Source of the DNA: Acidobacteriota bacterium | GTDB lineage: Bacteria; Acidobacteriota; Vicinamibacteria; Vicinamibacterales; CAVVIG01 | Length of the DNA: 64,000 bases | Assembly (NCBI GenBank): GCA_003222395.1 | Contig: QHWB01000039.1 | Coordinates: forward strand, 186,001-250,000 | Direction of reading: 5' to 3' | Part shown: positions 63,277-64,000 of the stretch, in pieces | Layout of the letters: each line of letters starts with the position of its first letter | How positions within the stretch are numbered: the first letter of the stretch is position 1 | Notes under the pieces: generated by a model | Told to the model about the DNA's origin: nothing | The model's input: the letters and a program-made list of their open reading frames with translations, nothing else | The model's database searches: none | Position numbers and translations under genes: made by a program

Positions 63277-63753
63277 TCAAACTTTCTGGCGCAGACGCTG
63301 CTCCACGAGATCGGGGACGAGCCCGTGGACGCCGCCGCCGAGCGCGAACACTTCCTTGATCAAGCGCGAGCTGATGTAGGTGTATTGCTCCGCCGGCATC
63401 ATGAACACCGTTTCGATCTTCGAGTTGAGGCGCCGGTTCATCAGCGCCATCTGGAACTCGAACTCGAAGTCGGAGACCGCGCGCAGCCCGCGGACGATGA
63501 CCTGCGCCTTGCGCGCCTCGACGTAGTCGACGAGCAGCCCGCCGAAGGTGTCGACCTCGACGTTCCTCTGATCCTTGAACACCTCGCGCGCGATCTCGAC
63601 GCGCTCCTGGATCGAGAACAGCGGCGCCTTCTCGGCGTTGACGAGGATCGCGACGACGATGCGATCGAACAGCCGCGCGCCGCGCAGGATGATGTCGACA
63701 TGGCCGTTCGTGAGCGGATCGAACGAGCCAGGGTAGACGGCTAAGGTGGACAT
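63277..63753 (-). CDS. coaD: Pantetheine-phosphate adenylyltransferase
   Basis: CoaD makes dephospho-CoA from 4'-phosphopantetheine and ATP, the penultimate step of CoA synthesis. The 158-residue length is standard. The motifs are YPGSFDPLTNGHVDII (nucleotide-binding HxGH-type T/HxGH region), RGLRAVSDFEFEFQMALMNR and the C-terminal TYISSRLIKEVFALGG. Its ATG overlaps the rsmD stop by 13 bp, a common conserved gene pair. Confidence 0.97.
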   Translation of the reverse strand: MSTLAVYPGSFDPLTNGHVDIILRGARLFDRIVVAILVNAEKAPLFSIQERVEIAREVFKDQRNVEVDTFGGLLVDYVEARKAQVIVRGLRAVSDFEFEFQMALMNRRLNSKIETVFMMPAEQYTYISSRLIKEVFALGGGVHGLVPDLVEQRLRQKV

Positions 63754-64000
63754 GAATAAAACGCCAGCGCGGAATCGCCTGAGACGACGTCGCGTGTGCG
63801 CGTGAGCGCGCCGCTCGACACCGGCGCCGCCTGCCGGCGCGCGTGCTCGAGAATCAGCACGCCGTTGGCCGCCAGCACGCGCGATGCGCGCTCGATGGCG
63901 GCCTCTGGCGCATGGTCGTACGGCGGGTCCAGCAGGACGAGATCGAATGACGCCGGCGGAAGATCCGCCACCGCGCGATCGAAGCTGGCGCGGATGATAG
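63741..64000 (-). CDS. rsmD: 16S rRNA (guanine-966-N2)-methyltransferase, C-terminal part
   Basis: The frame enters from the right edge and gives the last 86 codons. It contains the catalytic motif LDPPYD (residues after FDLVLL) and VLAANGVLILEHARRQAAP, the typical C-terminal half of RsmD, which methylates G966 of 16S rRNA. It overlaps coaD, the standard partner. The N-terminal SAM-binding half lies outside the window. Confidence 0.85.
   Translation of the reverse strand, partial: IIRASFDRAVADLPPASFDLVLLDPPYDHAPEAAIERASRVLAANGVLILEHARRQAAPVSSGALTRTRDVVSGDSALAFYSCPP

Overview
The window is high-GC bacterial DNA, and its gene content suggests a member of the Acidobacteriota, probably class Vicinamibacteria. 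This is inferred from gene content, not from a marker phylogeny. The clues are several orphan MacB/FtsX-type permeases of the ADOP kind, a VWFA-related secreted protein, a CcmF-CcmH fusion beside a CXXXY-type CcmE, and abundant acetyl-CoA and protein-quality-control genes.

Left core region (1-13,965). A leftward cytochrome c maturation cluster runs ccmE, ccmF-ccmH, a zinc-ribbon protein and a secreted protein cut by the window edge, with an ECF sigma factor just upstream. Next come a di-heme cytochrome c, maf, a DciA-like gene, thiolase, 3-hydroxybutyryl-CoA dehydrogenase, a YdjM-like membrane protein, recA, and a long ORF joining a membrane glycosyltransferase-like protein to a secreted 29-residue-repeat protein. 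The region ends with tRNA-Phe(GAA).

Genomic island (13,948-35,148). A tyrosine integrase and an excisionase-like protein lie beside tRNA-Phe. A perfect 28-bp repeat of the tRNA 3' end recurs at 35,121-35,148, defining a unit of about 21.2 kb. The cargo is a mosaic: ankyrin, SnoaL-like, YdeI-like, two alpha/beta hydrolases, a VWFA protein, four ADOP-type permeases (one intact, three broken, one of those fused to GAF and SpoIIE phosphatase domains), an orphan HicB, and a winged-helix/unknown gene pair at the right end. Two unexplained repeat families sit between cargo genes. I recognised no relaxase, type IV secretion gene or phage structural gene.

Right core region (35,149-64,000). An old integrase remnant is followed by a secreted protein, a methyltransferase, a lipoprotein, a receiver-domain protein, a fatty acid hydroxylase, L-lactate permease, an S4 protein, a treZ/glycogen-debranching operon, a TerC/penicillin-binding protein/hybrid kinase operon, an hspR-dnaJ-like-clpB-ftsH proteostasis cluster, an MFS transporter, an amidohydrolase, a CDGSH protein, and a leftward rsmD-coaD-aspartate aminotransferase-CoA-binding-rho group.

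A cross-cutting feature is a family of REPIN-like paired palindromes with core GCCTTTCAGGC. They occur in the core DNA, including in frame inside maf, the zinc-ribbon gene and the MFS gene and in the recA leader, and I saw none inside the island.
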